The position numbers and the translations under genes were made by a program. A DNA stretch of 64,000 bases from Leifsonia sp. 1010 (GTDB lineage Bacteria > Actinomycetota > Actinomycetes > Actinomycetales > Microbacteriaceae), in assembly GCF_031455295.1 (NCBI RefSeq), contig NZ_JAVDSL010000001.1, positions 310,001-374,000 on the forward strand. The letters are read 5' to 3'. The notes under the pieces are model-generated. The model was not told the DNA's origin and did no database searches. It worked only from the letters and a program-made list of their open reading frames with translations. Below, piece after piece: positions 33,751-43,034 of the stretch. The first letter of the stretch is position 1. Every line of letters starts with the position of its first letter.

Positions 33751-35319
33751 ATGAGCGCTCCCTCCGCGAACACGTCCTCGGGGAACCGGCCTGCAGCGGG
33801 CAAGCTCGACGCCGTCGTGATCGGGTCCGGGCCGAACGGTCTCTCCGCCGCCGTCACGCTCGCGCGCGCCGGTCTGTCGGTGCGGGTGTACGAGCGCAAC
33901 GCGACGGTGGGCGGCGGCCTGCGGACCGAGGAGCTCACCCTCCCCGGCTTCCGGCACGACGTCTGCTCGGCCGTCCATCCGCTGGCCTTCGCATCCGGCT
34001 TCTTCCGCAGGTTCGGCCTGGAGAAGCGGGTGCCGTTCGTCGTGCCGACCGCCTCGTACGGCAATCCGCTGGCAGGCGGCCGGGTCGCGATGGCCTACCT
34101 CGACCTCGACCGCACGGTGGATGCGCTGGGCGTCGACGGCCCCGCCTGGCGCGCCCTGCTCGGCCCGCTGGTCGAACACGCGGACGCCGTGGCCCAGTTC
34201 ACCGGCTCACAGCTGCTGCAGGTGCCACGGCATCCCTTCGTGGCCGCCCGCTTCGGGCTGACCGCTATCGCGCAGGGTGGCCCGTGGTGGGATCTGCCGT
34301 TCCGCACCGAGGCGCCGGGCGCCCTGCTCGCCGGAGTCTTCGCCCACACGACCGTCCCCCTGCCGAGCGTCGCGGGAGCGGCCGCCGGAATGACGCTGGC
34401 GACGTACGCGCACGCACGCGGCTGGCCCATCCCGGTCGGCGGCAGCCAGGCGATCGCGGACGCGATGGTCGCCGACATCGTCGCCCACGGCGGCGAGGTC
34501 GTCACCGACACCCCCGTCGAGTCTCTCGCCGAGTTGCCCGACTCGCGCGTCGTCGTCTTCGACACGCATGTGAAGCACGCCGCGCAGTTGGCCGGCGACC
34601 GGCTGCCCAGCAGCTACCTGCGGCGCATCTCCCGGTTCCGCGACGGCAATGGCGTGTTCAAAGCCGACTTCGCGCTCTCCGGCCCGGTGCCGTGGACGAA
34701 TCCGGACCTGTACGAGACCGCCACCGTGCATCTCGGAGGATCGCGCGGGGAGGTCGCCCGCGCCGAGAACGCCGTCGCGGCGGGACGCCACAGCGACGCA
34801 CCGTACGTCCTGGTCTCCCAGCCGTCGCTGTTCGACGGGACGCGGGCACCCGCCGGCAAGCACGTCCTGTGGACGTACACCCACGTCCCGCGCGGTTCGA
34901 CAGAGGACCAGACGGAGGCGATCATCCGGCGCATCGAGGAGTTCGCCCCCGGCTTCCGCGACCTCATCATCGGGACGGCGACCAAGAACGCCGCGCAGAT
35001 GGAGCAGCACGACCCGAACTACATCGGCGGCGACATCTCGGCGGGCGCGCCGGACTTCGGTCAGCTGGTGGCCCGTCCCGTGCTCTCGACGGACCCGTGG
35101 CGGATGCCGGGCCGAGGGCTGTACCTCGCCTCGTCGTCCGCAGCGCCCGGCCCCGGCGTGCACGGACTCGGCGGCTATTACGCCGCGCGCAGCGCCCTGC
35201 GCCATGAGTTCGGCTTCACCCGGCTGCCGGACCTGGCGCCGGGACCCGGCCAGACGATCGCGCGGCCCGTCGCCGCGCTGCCCGACCCCGTCCACCCCCA
35301 CGAGCTTCCGGAGCAGTGA
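33751..35319 (+). CDS. phytoene-dehydrogenase-like FAD oxidoreductase
   Basis: The protein has 522 residues. The N-terminal FAD-binding dinucleotide motif is VIGSGPNGLSAAVTLARAG with the family follow-up YERNATVGGGLRTEEL. The C-terminal flavin motif is GRGLYLASSSAAPGPGVHGLGG. This is the CrtI/'NAD(P)/FAD-dependent oxidoreductase' group related to carotenoid desaturases and plant/animal PYROXD2; no other carotenoid genes are nearby, so the substrate is unknown. The ATG at 33751 begins at the conserved N-terminus, although the GGGAGG is closer than usual. The next gene starts 2 bp after its stop. Confidence 0.85.
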   Translation: MSAPSANTSSGNRPAAGKLDAVVIGSGPNGLSAAVTLARAGLSVRVYERNATVGGGLRTEELTLPGFRHDVCSAVHPLAFASGFFRRFGLEKRVPFVVPTASYGNPLAGGRVAMAYLDLDRTVDALGVDGPAWRALLGPLVEHADAVAQFTGSQLLQVPRHPFVAARFGLTAIAQGGPWWDLPFRTEAPGALLAGVFAHTTVPLPSVAGAAAGMTLATYAHARGWPIPVGGSQAIADAMVADIVAHGGEVVTDTPVESLAELPDSRVVVFDTHVKHAAQLAGDRLPSSYLRRISRFRDGNGVFKADFALSGPVPWTNPDLYETATVHLGGSRGEVARAENAVAAGRHSDAPYVLVSQPSLFDGTRAPAGKHVLWTYTHVPRGSTEDQTEAIIRRIEEFAPGFRDLIIGTATKNAAQMEQHDPNYIGGDISAGAPDFGQLVARPVLSTDPWRMPGRGLYLASSSAAPGPGVHGLGGYYAARSALRHEFGFTRLPDLAPGPGQTIARPVAALPDPVHPHELPEQ

Positions 35320-35321
35320 AC

Positions 35322-35762
35322 ATGTCTGTCAACGTCCGCCGTATGGCCTGCACGCCCGAGCAGGTCTTCGCCGTCCTCGCCGACCCCTGGGTGTACCCGA
35401 CCTGGGTCGTCGGCGCCTCGCGACTGCGCGCCGCCGACAGCCGCTATCCGGCCGTCGGCTCGCGCCTCCACCACTCCATCGGCGTGTGGCCGCTCGTCCT
35501 CAACGACGAGACGCGCATCGACGAGTGGGACCCGCCGCGCCGGATGGTCCTCGAGGCGAAGACACGGCCGGTCGGCTCCGAGCGGGTCATCATCGACGTG
35601 AAGGCCCGTGCGGGCGGATGCGTGGTCCGGATGGAGGAGTTCCCGCACACCGGACCGGTCACCCTCATCCCGGACGTGCTCGCCGACAGCATGCTGCATG
35701 TGCGCAACGCGGAGACGCTCCGGCGCCTGGAGTGGGTAGCGCGAGGGCGCGCCGCCCAGTGA
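35322..35762 (+). CDS. SRPBCC-family (START-like) protein
   Basis: The 146-residue single-domain protein begins MSVNVRRMACTPEQVFAVLADPWVYPTWVVG, the classic first strand and helix of the polyketide-cyclase/SRPBCC fold. Later strands RMVLEAKTRP and GCVVRMEEF follow. The fold binds hydrophobic ligands. It follows the oxidoreductase gene by 2 bp and probably acts with it or on the same compounds. ATG 35322 is preferred over GTG 35316 because GGAG lies 9 bases upstream. Confidence 0.85.
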   Translation: MSVNVRRMACTPEQVFAVLADPWVYPTWVVGASRLRAADSRYPAVGSRLHHSIGVWPLVLNDETRIDEWDPPRRMVLEAKTRPVGSERVIIDVKARAGGCVVRMEEFPHTGPVTLIPDVLADSMLHVRNAETLRRLEWVARGRAAQ

Positions 35763-35788
35763 CGACGCGCCCTTCGCTGGTGCGCTGA

Positions 35789-35809
35789 GGCCGGCCCGAT
35801 CAGCCGGCC
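35789..35809. terminator. short bidirectional hairpin between convergent genes
   Basis: A GGCCGGC stem with a 7-base loop and its complement covers the stop of the hsp20 gene and follows the SRPBCC gene. It is a modest stem, so the call is tentative. Confidence 0.45.
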
Positions 35810-36231
35810 GACACCGCCTTCGTCTCGCTGGAGCCCGACGACTCCACGGCGATCTTCCGCGGCTTCGCCCTCTCGGCGACCGGGATGATCACGCTGAGCA
35901 CACCGTTGTCGTACGACGCGGTGATGCCGTCGGGATCGACGTCGTCGCCGATCGTGAACTGACGCATATAGGCGCCGTACGGACGCTCCTGGGCGAGCCA
36001 GCGGGCGCCGTCGCGGTCGGCCGCGCTGCGGACCGCCCGGATGGTGAGCAGGTGCCCGTCGACGTCGACGTCGACCGACGCGGGATCGGCGCCGGGGAGG
36101 TCGGCGTTCAGGATGTAGCGCTCACCCTCTCGGAACAGGTCCACCGGCATGATGCGCGGCTGGCGGCTGGTGTCGAAGATGCTCTGCGCGATCCGGTCCA
36201 GCTGGGAGAAAGGATCGAACGACATGGCCAT
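35800..36231 (-). CDS. Hsp20/alpha-crystallin small heat-shock protein
   Basis: The protein has 143 residues. The alpha-crystallin domain shows the strand NADLPGADPASVDVDVDGHLLTI, then ERPYGAYMRQFTI and the dimer-contact block ASYDNGVLSVIIPV. The C-terminal tail has the I-x-V-type RKIAVESS. It binds unfolding proteins without ATP and hands them to DnaK/ClpB. The ATG at 36231 follows AAGGGGG by 8 bases. An almost perfect CIRCE element sits 69 bp upstream, indicating HrcA control. Confidence 0.93.
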   Translation of the reverse strand: MAMSFDPFSQLDRIAQSIFDTSRQPRIMPVDLFREGERYILNADLPGADPASVDVDVDGHLLTIRAVRSAADRDGARWLAQERPYGAYMRQFTIGDDVDPDGITASYDNGVLSVIIPVAERAKPRKIAVESSGSSETKAVSAG

Positions 36232-36299
36232 TGGATGTACCCCCTTCTTCTGGATCACCTGATGAGAGGCCCTTTGCACTCTCTTTTCGACCACAAATT

Positions 36300-36326
36300 T
36301 TAGCACTCTCACTCGGAGAGTGCCAA
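36300..36326 (-). promoter_or_regulatory. CIRCE element (HrcA operator)
   Basis: TTAGCACTC, nine bases, then GAGTGCCAA matches the CIRCE consensus TTAGCACTC-N9-GAGTGCTAA with one mismatch in the right arm. It lies upstream of hsp20 (minus strand). A further half-site TTTGCACTC lies at 36274-36282, nearer the gene. Confidence 0.85.
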
Positions 36327-36412
36327 GGGGTTCGAGACCATGTCAACCCGCTTCCCGAACCGTCGGCATCGGCCTACCGTCAGGGTCGTCCATCGAACGG
36401 AAGGGACCCATC

Positions 36413-37000
36413 GTGGCCGCAAGCCAGACCAAGACGAGCACCAAGAGCACCGCCAAGAAGACCGCGCCGAAGACCGCCTCCGTACGTCGTACGGCCGCCG
36501 TCGGCGTCGCCCCGACCCGCCGCGAGCATGCGGAGCACGGCTTCGTCGCCTCCACCGAGCTGGCGCAGAACCTCCAGCGCGTGCACGTCGACCTGATCGA
36601 GCTGCACCTGCAGGGCAAGCAGGCGCACTGGAACGTCGTCGGACGCAACTTCCGCGACCTCCACCTCCAGCTCGACGAGATCGTCGAAGCCGCCCGCGAG
36701 TTCAGCGACGACGTCGCGGAGCGCCTCCGTGCCCTCCACGCGACCCCCGACGGCCGCAGCGCCACCGTCGCCGAGCAGACCAGCCTCCCCGAGTTCCCCA
36801 ACGGCGAGGTCGACACCACCGAGACCGTCGATCTGATCACCGAGCGCCTCGAGGCGGTCGTCCGCACCATGCGCGACGTGCACGACGACGTGGATGAGGA
36901 GGACCCGACCTCTTCGGACCTGCTGCACGCGATCATCGAGCGGCTCGAGCAGTACGCCTGGATGGTCAGCGCCGAGAACCGGACGCCGAGCCGGGCCTGA
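36413..37000 (+). CDS. dps: Dps: DNA-binding ferritin-like protein
   Basis: The protein has 195 residues. An N-terminal extension of about 40 residues is rich in Lys/Thr/Ala (KTSTKSTAKKTAPKTAS), the DNA-binding tail type seen in actinobacterial Dps. The four-helix core carries the ferroxidase ligands in QAHWNVVGRNFRDLHLQLDE (His, then Asp and Glu). It stores iron and protects DNA during oxidative stress or starvation. GTG 36413 with GGAAGGG upstream is used; the frame open further upstream overlaps the CIRCE element and has no site. A strong hairpin follows the stop. Confidence 0.92.
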   Translation: MAASQTKTSTKSTAKKTAPKTASVRRTAAVGVAPTRREHAEHGFVASTELAQNLQRVHVDLIELHLQGKQAHWNVVGRNFRDLHLQLDEIVEAAREFSDDVAERLRALHATPDGRSATVAEQTSLPEFPNGEVDTTETVDLITERLEAVVRTMRDVHDDVDEEDPTSSDLLHAIIERLEQYAWMVSAENRTPSRA

Positions 37001-37019
37001 CACCGGTTGACGCGGTGGG

Positions 37020-37050
37020 GCGGGCCGACGGCGGGAAGCCGTCGGCCCGC
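37020..37050 (+). terminator. hairpin terminator after dps
   Basis: This is a perfect 13-bp stem GCGGGCCGACGGC with loop GGGAA and its complement, ending TTCC, 19 bp after the dps stop. Confidence 0.85.
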
Positions 37051-37115
37051 TTCCGTGTGCGTCTCGACGAGGTCCCGGAAACACGGGTGACACACGCCGC
37101 GGCTAGCATCGACGC

Positions 37116-37619
37116 ATGCCGATCGAGATCCGCCCCGAACCGGCCCGGCAGCCGGAGGTCGAGGAGCTGCTGCGCCTGAGCGACGAGTTCGCGTTCGCGC
37201 TGTACCCGGCCGAGAGCTGCTACCTGCTGGATGTGTCCGAGCTCGAGCGTCCCGGCGTCACCGTGTTCGTCGCACGCGTGGACGGGCGTGCGCTGGGCAT
37301 CGCCGCGTTGGTGGTCGACGGCGCCGAGGGTGCGGACGGATCCGGGAGCGACGCCTTCGCCCGCGCCGAGCTGAAGCGGATGTTCGTGCACGAAGACGCT
37401 CGCGGTCAGGGCCTCGCCCGCCGTCTGCTCGGCGCGATCGAGTCCGCCGCCGAAGAAGCAGGCATCGCGGAGCTGCGGCTCGAGACGGGTCCGCTGCAGC
37501 ATGCGGCGATCGCGCTGTACGAGCGCTCGGGCTACGTGCGCATCCCGAACTTCGGGGCGTACGCCGACGATCCGTGGTCGGTCTGCTACGCCAAGTCGCT
37601 CACTGTACCGACCCGCTGA
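37116..37619 (+). CDS. GNAT-family N-acetyltransferase
   Basis: This 167-residue single GNAT domain has the acetyl-CoA motif A region RMFVHEDARGQGLARRLL (R/Q-x-x-G-x-G/A) and motif B IALYERSGYVRIPNFG. The substrate is unknown; close relatives act on amino acids, antibiotics or protein N-termini. No ribosome-binding site precedes ATG 37116. TAGCAT (37104-37109) lies six bases before it, so the mRNA is probably leaderless. It converges on the IclR regulator gene. Confidence 0.85.
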   Translation: MPIEIRPEPARQPEVEELLRLSDEFAFALYPAESCYLLDVSELERPGVTVFVARVDGRALGIAALVVDGAEGADGSGSDAFARAELKRMFVHEDARGQGLARRLLGAIESAAEEAGIAELRLETGPLQHAAIALYERSGYVRIPNFGAYADDPWSVCYAKSLTVPTR

Positions 37620-37640
37620 CCGCCGTCGCGCCGGCCGCCG

Positions 37641-38399
37641 TCAGCTGCCGCGGATGCGCCGCGACAGCTCGGCCGCGGCTTCGCGCACCCGGGCGGCGAG
37701 CGCATCCCATCCCTCCGCCGGGACGTTGTCGCGCGGAAAGGTGACCGCGATGCCCGCGGCCGGCCAGCCGGCATGGTCGCGCACCGACACCGCGACGGAG
37801 GCGAAGCCGGGCGTGACGTCGCCGTCCTCGGTGGCGTAGCCGCGCTCGCGGGCCTCCGTCACGACTCGGCGCAGCTCGGCGTAGGAGTGCGGACCGGAGC
37901 CCGTGCGATCCTCGAACGCGCCGGAATCCGGGTAGAGCGCACGCAGCTGCTCGCGTGGCAGTGTCGCGAGGAGCGCGCGTCCGCTCGCCGTCAGGTGGGC
38001 CGGAAGACGCACCCCCACGTCCGTCACCAGCCGCGGCCGCCGGGGCGCGCGCTCCTCCACGATGTAGACGACGTCGCGTCCGTGGAGCACGGCGACGTGC
38101 CCGGACTCCCCGATCGCATCCACCAGCGCCGCCACGATCGGCCGGCCGAGCCGGCTCAGCGGCTGCTGACGGGAGAACGCGCTCGACAGCTCGTAGGCGG
38201 CGACGCCCAACCCGTAGCGGCGTGCCTCGGGGAAGTGCAGCACGAAACCGTGCTCGGTCAGCACGGCGAGCAGGTGGTAGACGGTCGAGCGGGGCAAGCC
38301 GAGGGCGGAGGCGATCGCGGCGGCCGGGGCCGGGCCGCGCTGGGCTGCGAGGTAGGCGAGGACGCGGAGGGTGTTCTCCGCCGCGGGGACCTTGCTCAC
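37641..38399 (-). CDS. hutR: IclR-family regulator of histidine utilisation
   Basis: The protein has 252 residues. The N-terminal winged helix-turn-helix is AAAIASALGLPRSTVYHLLAVL. The C-terminal effector domain has the usual order ending in VRDHAGWPAAGIAVTFPRD. It is divergent from hutH with a 20-bp palindrome between them, so it most likely controls the hut genes in response to histidine or urocanate. The gene name is inferred from position. GTG 38399 is chosen because GGAGG is 8 bases upstream; GTG 38408 would be too close to it. Confidence 0.8.
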   Translation of the reverse strand: MSKVPAAENTLRVLAYLAAQRGPAPAAAIASALGLPRSTVYHLLAVLTEHGFVLHFPEARRYGLGVAAYELSSAFSRQQPLSRLGRPIVAALVDAIGESGHVAVLHGRDVVYIVEERAPRRPRLVTDVGVRLPAHLTASGRALLATLPREQLRALYPDSGAFEDRTGSGPHSYAELRRVVTEARERGYATEDGDVTPGFASVAVSVRDHAGWPAAGIAVTFPRDNVPAEGWDALAARVREAAAELSRRIRGS

Positions 38400-38434
38400 C
38401 GCATCCACCTCCGCTCGCTCCGGTAGCCGCGCCC

Positions 38435-38454
38435 GTGTCTGGGATCCCGGACAC
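38435..38454. promoter_or_regulatory. hut operator 1 (IclR-type palindrome)
   Basis: GTGTCTGGGATCCCGGACAC is a 20-bp near-perfect palindrome between hutR and hutH, 52 bp before the hutH start. The same core GTCTGGGAT-N-CCGGAC recurs upstream of hutG. Confidence 0.8.
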
Positions 38455-38506
38455 CGAGCAGCCTACAGCCGGAGCGCTCACGACCGCGCGGCGCGAGGAT
38501 CGGACC

Positions 38507-40039
38507 ATGCTCCAGACCCAGACCGCCGTCACCGTCGGTGCCGGACCGCTCACCATCGACGACGTGGTCGCCGTCGCGCGCCACGACGCCCGCGTCGAAC
38601 TCCACCCCGACGCCCTCGCCGGTGTCGCCGCCTCCCGCGCGATCGTGGACGCCCTCGCCGACGACACCGAGCCGCACTACGGCATCTCGACCGGCTTCGG
38701 CGCGCTCGCTACGACATTCATCCCCGCCGACCGCCGAGCGCAGCTGCAGGCGAGCCTCGTGCGCTCGCACGCGGCCGGATCCGGTCCCGAGGTCGAGCGC
38801 GAGGTCGTCCGCGCCCTCATGCTGCTGCGCCTGTCGACGCTGATGACCGCGCGCACGGGTGCGCGGCCGCAGACCGTCGAGACCTACGCCGCCCTCCTCA
38901 ATGCCGGGATCACGCCGGTCGTCCACGAGTACGGCTCGCTCGGGTGCTCCGGCGACCTCGCGCCCCTCGCGCACTGCGCGCTGGCGGCGATGGGAGAGGG
39001 CCGCGTGCGGGTCGACGGCGAACTGGTCGACGCGGCCGACGCCCTCGCCTCCGCGGGCATCGAGCCGGTCGTCCTCGCCGAGAAGGAGGGGCTCGCACTC
39101 ATCAACGGCACCGACGGGATGCTCGGAATGCTCGCGCTCGCCATCCACGACCTCCACGGCCTCCTGACCGACGCCGACATCGCCGCGGCGATGAGCGTCG
39201 AGGCGCTGCTCGGCACCGACGCGGTGTTCGCCGACGACCTGCAGCGGCTGCGGCCGCAGGCCGGCCAGGCGATCTCGGCGGCGAACCTGCGTTCGCTGCT
39301 CGCCGGCTCGCCGATCGTCGCGAGTCACAAAGGACCGGATTGCACCCGGGTGCAGGACGCCTACTCGCTCCGCTGCTCCCCGCAGGTGCACGGCGCCGCA
39401 CGCGATACCGTCGCGCACGCCGAGCTGGTGGCCGAGCGCGAGCTCGCCTCGGCCGTGGACAACCCGGTGCTCACCCTCGACGGGCGGGTGGAGTCGAACG
39501 GCAACTTCCACGGAGCGCCGGTCGCGTACGTGCTCGACTTCCTCGCGATCGCCGTCGCCGACGTCGCCAGCATGTCGGAGCGCCGCACCGACCGCTTCCT
39601 CGACCCCGCGCGCAACCAGGGTCTCCCGCCGTTCCTCGCCCACGAGGTCGGCGTCGACTCGGGGCTGATGATCGCCCAGTACACGGCCGCCGGGATCGTC
39701 TCCGAGCTGAAGCGGCTGGCCGCGCCCGCGTCGGTGGACAGCATCCCCTCGTCGGCCATGCAGGAGGACCACGTGTCGATGGGATGGGCGGCCGCACGCA
39801 AACTGCGCCGCGCCATCGACGGGCTCGCCCGCGTGATCGCGATCGAGGTCATGACCGCCGCCCGGGGAGCCGACCTGCGCGCCCCGCTGCAGCCCGGCCC
39901 CGCCACGGGAGCCGTCATCGCGACACTGCGCACGGCCGTCCCGGGCCCCGGCCCCGACCGGCACCTCTCCCCCGAGATCGAGGCCGCCTACGCCCTCGTG
40001 ACCTCCGGCGCCCTGCGCGCCGCCGCCAACCTCCCCTGA
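38507..40039 (+). CDS. hutH: histidine ammonia-lyase
   Basis: This 510-residue enzyme converts L-histidine to trans-urocanate and ammonia. The MIO-forming region is GSLGCSGDLAPLAH, where the cofactor tripeptide is Cys-Ser-Gly instead of the usual Ala-Ser-Gly. Other active-site landmarks are HYGISTGFGAL (Tyr) and the QEDHVSMG signature near the C-terminus. The length is normal for HutH. ATG 38507 starts just before the conserved core, with GCGAGGA upstream. First gene of hutHUI. Confidence 0.95.
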   Translation: MLQTQTAVTVGAGPLTIDDVVAVARHDARVELHPDALAGVAASRAIVDALADDTEPHYGISTGFGALATTFIPADRRAQLQASLVRSHAAGSGPEVEREVVRALMLLRLSTLMTARTGARPQTVETYAALLNAGITPVVHEYGSLGCSGDLAPLAHCALAAMGEGRVRVDGELVDAADALASAGIEPVVLAEKEGLALINGTDGMLGMLALAIHDLHGLLTDADIAAAMSVEALLGTDAVFADDLQRLRPQAGQAISAANLRSLLAGSPIVASHKGPDCTRVQDAYSLRCSPQVHGAARDTVAHAELVAERELASAVDNPVLTLDGRVESNGNFHGAPVAYVLDFLAIAVADVASMSERRTDRFLDPARNQGLPPFLAHEVGVDSGLMIAQYTAAGIVSELKRLAAPASVDSIPSSAMQEDHVSMGWAAARKLRRAIDGLARVIAIEVMTAARGADLRAPLQPGPATGAVIATLRTAVPGPGPDRHLSPEIEAAYALVTSGALRAAANLP

Positions 40040-40132
40040 CCCCCACCGTCGAGTACGCACAAACTGCACGAGATCAGCGTCGAAACCGTCAGTCTTCGCG
40101 GACTCGACGGGGTAACGAAAGGAACGAGAACC

Positions 40133-41791
40133 ATGGATGGAGCCCGACCGGTGCGCGCGGCGCGAGGCACGGAGCTCAGCGCCAAGAGCTGGCAGACCGA
40201 GGCCCCGCTGCGGATGCTGATGAACAACCTCGACCCGGAGGTCGCCGAGCGCCCGGACGACCTGGTCGTCTACGGCGGCACCGGCCGCGCGGCCCGCAGC
40301 TGGGAGGCGTTCGACGCGATCGTCCGCACCCTCCGCGACCTCGAGGCCGACGAGACGCTGCTGGTGCAGTCCGGCAAGCCGGTCGGCGTCTTCCGCACGC
40401 ACGAGTGGGCTCCCCGAGTGCTGATCGCCAACTCCAATCTCGTCGGAGACTGGGCGACGTGGCCCGAGTTCCGCCGGCTGGAGGCCCTCGGCCTGACGAT
40501 GTACGGCCAGATGACCGCCGGTTCGTGGATCTACATCGGCTCGCAGGGCATCCTCCAGGGCACGTACGAGACGTTCGGCGCGGTCGCGCGGAAGAGGTTC
40601 AAGGGCACGCTCGCCGGGACGCTCACGCTGACCGGCGGATGCGGCGGCATGGGCGGAGCGCAGCCGCTCGCGGTCACCATGAACGGCGGGGCGGTGCTCA
40701 TCGTGGATGTGGACGGCACCCGCCTGCAGCGCCGCGTCGACCACGGCTACCTCGACGTCCTGGCGGACGATCTCGACGACGCGGTCGCGCAGGCACTGGC
40801 GGCCAAGGACGAGCGCCGCGCCCTTTCCGTCGGCGTGGTGGGGAACGCGGCGGAGGTCTTCCCCGAGCTGCTCCGCCGCGGCGTCCCGATCGACGTCGTG
40901 ACCGACCAGACCAGCGCGCACGACCCGCTGAGCTACCTGCCCGTCGGCTACACCGTCGAGGAGTGGCGGGACCGCGCAGCCGCAGACCCCGAGGGCTTCA
41001 CGGATGACGCCCGCCGGTCGATGGCCGCCCAGGTGGAGGCGATGGTCGGCTTCCAGGACGCCGGTGCCGAGGTCTTCGACTACGGCAACTCGATCCGCAC
41101 GGAGGCCCAGCTGGGCGGCTACGAGCGCGCGTTCGACTTCCGCGGGTTCGTGCCCGCGTACATCCGGCCGCTCTTCGCCGAGGGCAAGGGACCGTTCCGG
41201 TGGGCCGCCCTCTCGGGCGACCCGGCCGACATCGCCGCGACGGACCGCGCGGTGCTCGACCTGTTCCCCGACGACGAGCACCTGCGCCGCTGGATCACCC
41301 AGGCGGGCGAGAAGGTGCACTTCGAGGGACTGCCCGCCCGGATCTGCTGGCTGGGATACAAGGAGCGACACCTGGCCGGCCTCCGGTTCAACGAGATGGT
41401 CGCCTCCGGTGAGCTGTCCGCGCCGGTCGTGATCGGACGCGACCACCTCGACTCCGGCTCGGTCGCCTCGCCGTACCGGGAGACGGAGTCGATGGCGGAC
41501 GGCTCGGACGCGATCGCCGACTGGCCCCTCCTCAACGCGCTGCTCAACACGGCGTCCGGCGCTACCTGGGTGTCGCTCCACCACGGTGGCGGCGTCGGGA
41601 TCGGCCGCAGCATCCATGCCGGACAGGTCGTCGTCGCCGACGGCACGCCCCTCGCCGCGGAGAAGATCGAGCGCGTGCTGACGAACGATCCGGGCACGGG
41701 CGTGATGCGGCATGTGGATGCGGGATACGAGCGAGCGGTCGAGGTCGCGGAGGAGCGCGGGCTGCGCATCCCGATGCGCGAAGGCCGATGA
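40133..41791 (+). CDS. hutU: urocanate hydratase
   Basis: This 552-residue enzyme converts urocanate to imidazolonepropionate with NAD+ as an electrophilic catalyst. The family opening [20 protein letters not shown], the NAD-binding Gly-rich [15 protein letters not shown] and the C-terminal [19 protein letters not shown] are all present. The ATG follows AAGGAACGAG. It lies 93 bp after hutH and overlaps hutI by four bases. Confidence 0.96.
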   Translation: MDGARPVRAARGTELSAKSWQTEAPLRMLMNNLDPEVAERPDDLVVYGGTGRAARSWEAFDAIVRTLRDLEADETLLVQSGKPVGVFRTHEWAPRVLIANSNLVGDWATWPEFRRLEALGLTMYGQMTAGSWIYIGSQGILQGTYETFGAVARKRFKGTLAGTLTLTGGCGGMGGAQPLAVTMNGGAVLIVDVDGTRLQRRVDHGYLDVLADDLDDAVAQALAAKDERRALSVGVVGNAAEVFPELLRRGVPIDVVTDQTSAHDPLSYLPVGYTVEEWRDRAAADPEGFTDDARRSMAAQVEAMVGFQDAGAEVFDYGNSIRTEAQLGGYERAFDFRGFVPAYIRPLFAEGKGPFRWAALSGDPADIAATDRAVLDLFPDDEHLRRWITQAGEKVHFEGLPARICWLGYKERHLAGLRFNEMVASGELSAPVVIGRDHLDSGSVASPYRETESMADGSDAIADWPLLNALLNTASGATWVSLHHGGGVGIGRSIHAGQVVVADGTPLAAEKIERVLTNDPGTGVMRHVDAGYERAVEVAEERGLRIPMREGR

Positions 41792-42945
41792 CAGCCACCC
41801 TGGTCACCGGCATCGGTGAGCTGACGACATTCGATCCGGCACATCCCGGACCCCTCGGGCTGGTTCGCGATGCGGCTGTTCTCGCCGTCGACGGCCGGGT
41901 GGCTTGGACCGGACCCTCGGCCACAGCCCCCCGATCGGATGCGGACAGCGTCGTCGATGTCGAAGGCGCCGCGGTGATCCCGGGGTTCGTGGACTCGCAC
42001 ACCCACCTCGTCTTCGCCGGAGATCGCGCCGATGAGTTCGAGGCGCGCATGGCCGGGCGGCCGTATACCGCGGGCGGCATACGGTCCACAGTTGCGGCGA
42101 CGCGCGCGGCGACGGATGACGAGCTGCGCTCCCGGCTGGCCCGGCTGGTCGCCGAGCTGCACGCGCAGGGAACGACCACGTTCGAGATCAAGAGCGGCTA
42201 CGGGCTGACCGTCGCCGACGAGGAACGCCTGCTCCGGTTGGCGCGCGAAGTGACCGACGAGACCACCTTCCTCGGCGCGCACGTCGTCCCCGCCGAGTAC
42301 GCCGACGACCCGGACGCCTACGTCGATCTCGTCACCGGCCCGATGCTCGATGCGTGCGCTCCGCACGCGCGGTGGATCGACGTCTTCTGCGAGACAGGCG
42401 CGTTCAGCGTCGAGCAGTCGGAGCGGATCCTGCGCGCGGGAGCGTCGCGCGGGCTGGGCGTGCGCATCCACGCCGCCCAGCTCTGCCCGGGAGACGGCGT
42501 CGCCCTCGCGGTGGAGCTGGATGCGGCGAGCGTCGACCACTGCACCTACCTCGCCGACGACGATGTGGAGCGGCTGGCCGCATCCCGGACCGTCGCGACG
42601 TTGCTGCCCGGCGTCGAGTTCTCGACGCGGCATCCCTACCCTTCCGGGCGTCGCCTGCTCGACGCCGGCGCGACCGTCGCGCTCGCGAGCGACTGCAACC
42701 CGGGGTCGTCGTTCACGTCGTCGATACCGTTCTGCATCGCCCTCGCCGTGCGCGAGCTCGGCCTGACGCCGGCCGAGGCATTGCAGGCGGCGACGCTCGG
42801 CGGCGCCGTCGCGCTCCGTCGCGACGACGTCGGGCACCTGCGCCCCGGAGCGCGGGCCGACCTGGCGGTCCTCCGTGCCCCGAGCCACATCCACCTCGCC
42901 TACCGTCCCGGCGTCCCCCTCATCGACCGCACCCTCCGCCTCTGA
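41788..42945 (+). CDS. hutI: imidazolonepropionase
   Basis: This 385-residue amidohydrolase hydrolyses imidazolone-5-propionate to N-formimidoyl-L-glutamate. Metal ligands appear in [11 protein letters not shown] and in HAAQL, with the later metal Asp in [18 protein letters not shown] is the family signature. The start overlaps the hutU stop as ATGA, which shows translational coupling. A long hairpin directly follows the stop. Confidence 0.95.
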   Translation: MTATLVTGIGELTTFDPAHPGPLGLVRDAAVLAVDGRVAWTGPSATAPRSDADSVVDVEGAAVIPGFVDSHTHLVFAGDRADEFEARMAGRPYTAGGIRSTVAATRAATDDELRSRLARLVAELHAQGTTTFEIKSGYGLTVADEERLLRLAREVTDETTFLGAHVVPAEYADDPDAYVDLVTGPMLDACAPHARWIDVFCETGAFSVEQSERILRAGASRGLGVRIHAAQLCPGDGVALAVELDAASVDHCTYLADDDVERLAASRTVATLLPGVEFSTRHPYPSGRRLLDAGATVALASDCNPGSSFTSSIPFCIALAVRELGLTPAEALQAATLGGAVALRRDDVGHLRPGARADLAVLRAPSHIHLAYRPGVPLIDRTLRL

Positions 42946-42950
42946 CCCAA

Positions 42951-43017
42951 GCCAACAGCTCCTGAGTTTTTCGCACGATTCGGGCGCAGAGGGCCGAAAA
43001 ACTCAGGAGCTGTTGGC
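42951..43017. terminator. 23-bp-stem hairpin, dispersed repeat copy 1
   Basis: GCCAACAGCTCCTGAGTTTT... (42951-42973) pairs perfectly over 23 bp with 42995-43017, leaving a 21-base loop. Both arms carry T5/A5 tracts, so it can terminate either strand. It lies between convergent hutI and hutG. A near-identical element lies at 50008-50069. Confidence 0.85.
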
Positions 43018-43034
43018 TGGCAGCGCGGGATGGG

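Noticed and set aside
38396-41713. 1105-codon minus-strand frame opposite hutH-hutU
   Set aside because: Antisense to unmistakable hut genes; composition is Arg/Gly/Val-rich without domains, typical of third-frame GC bias.
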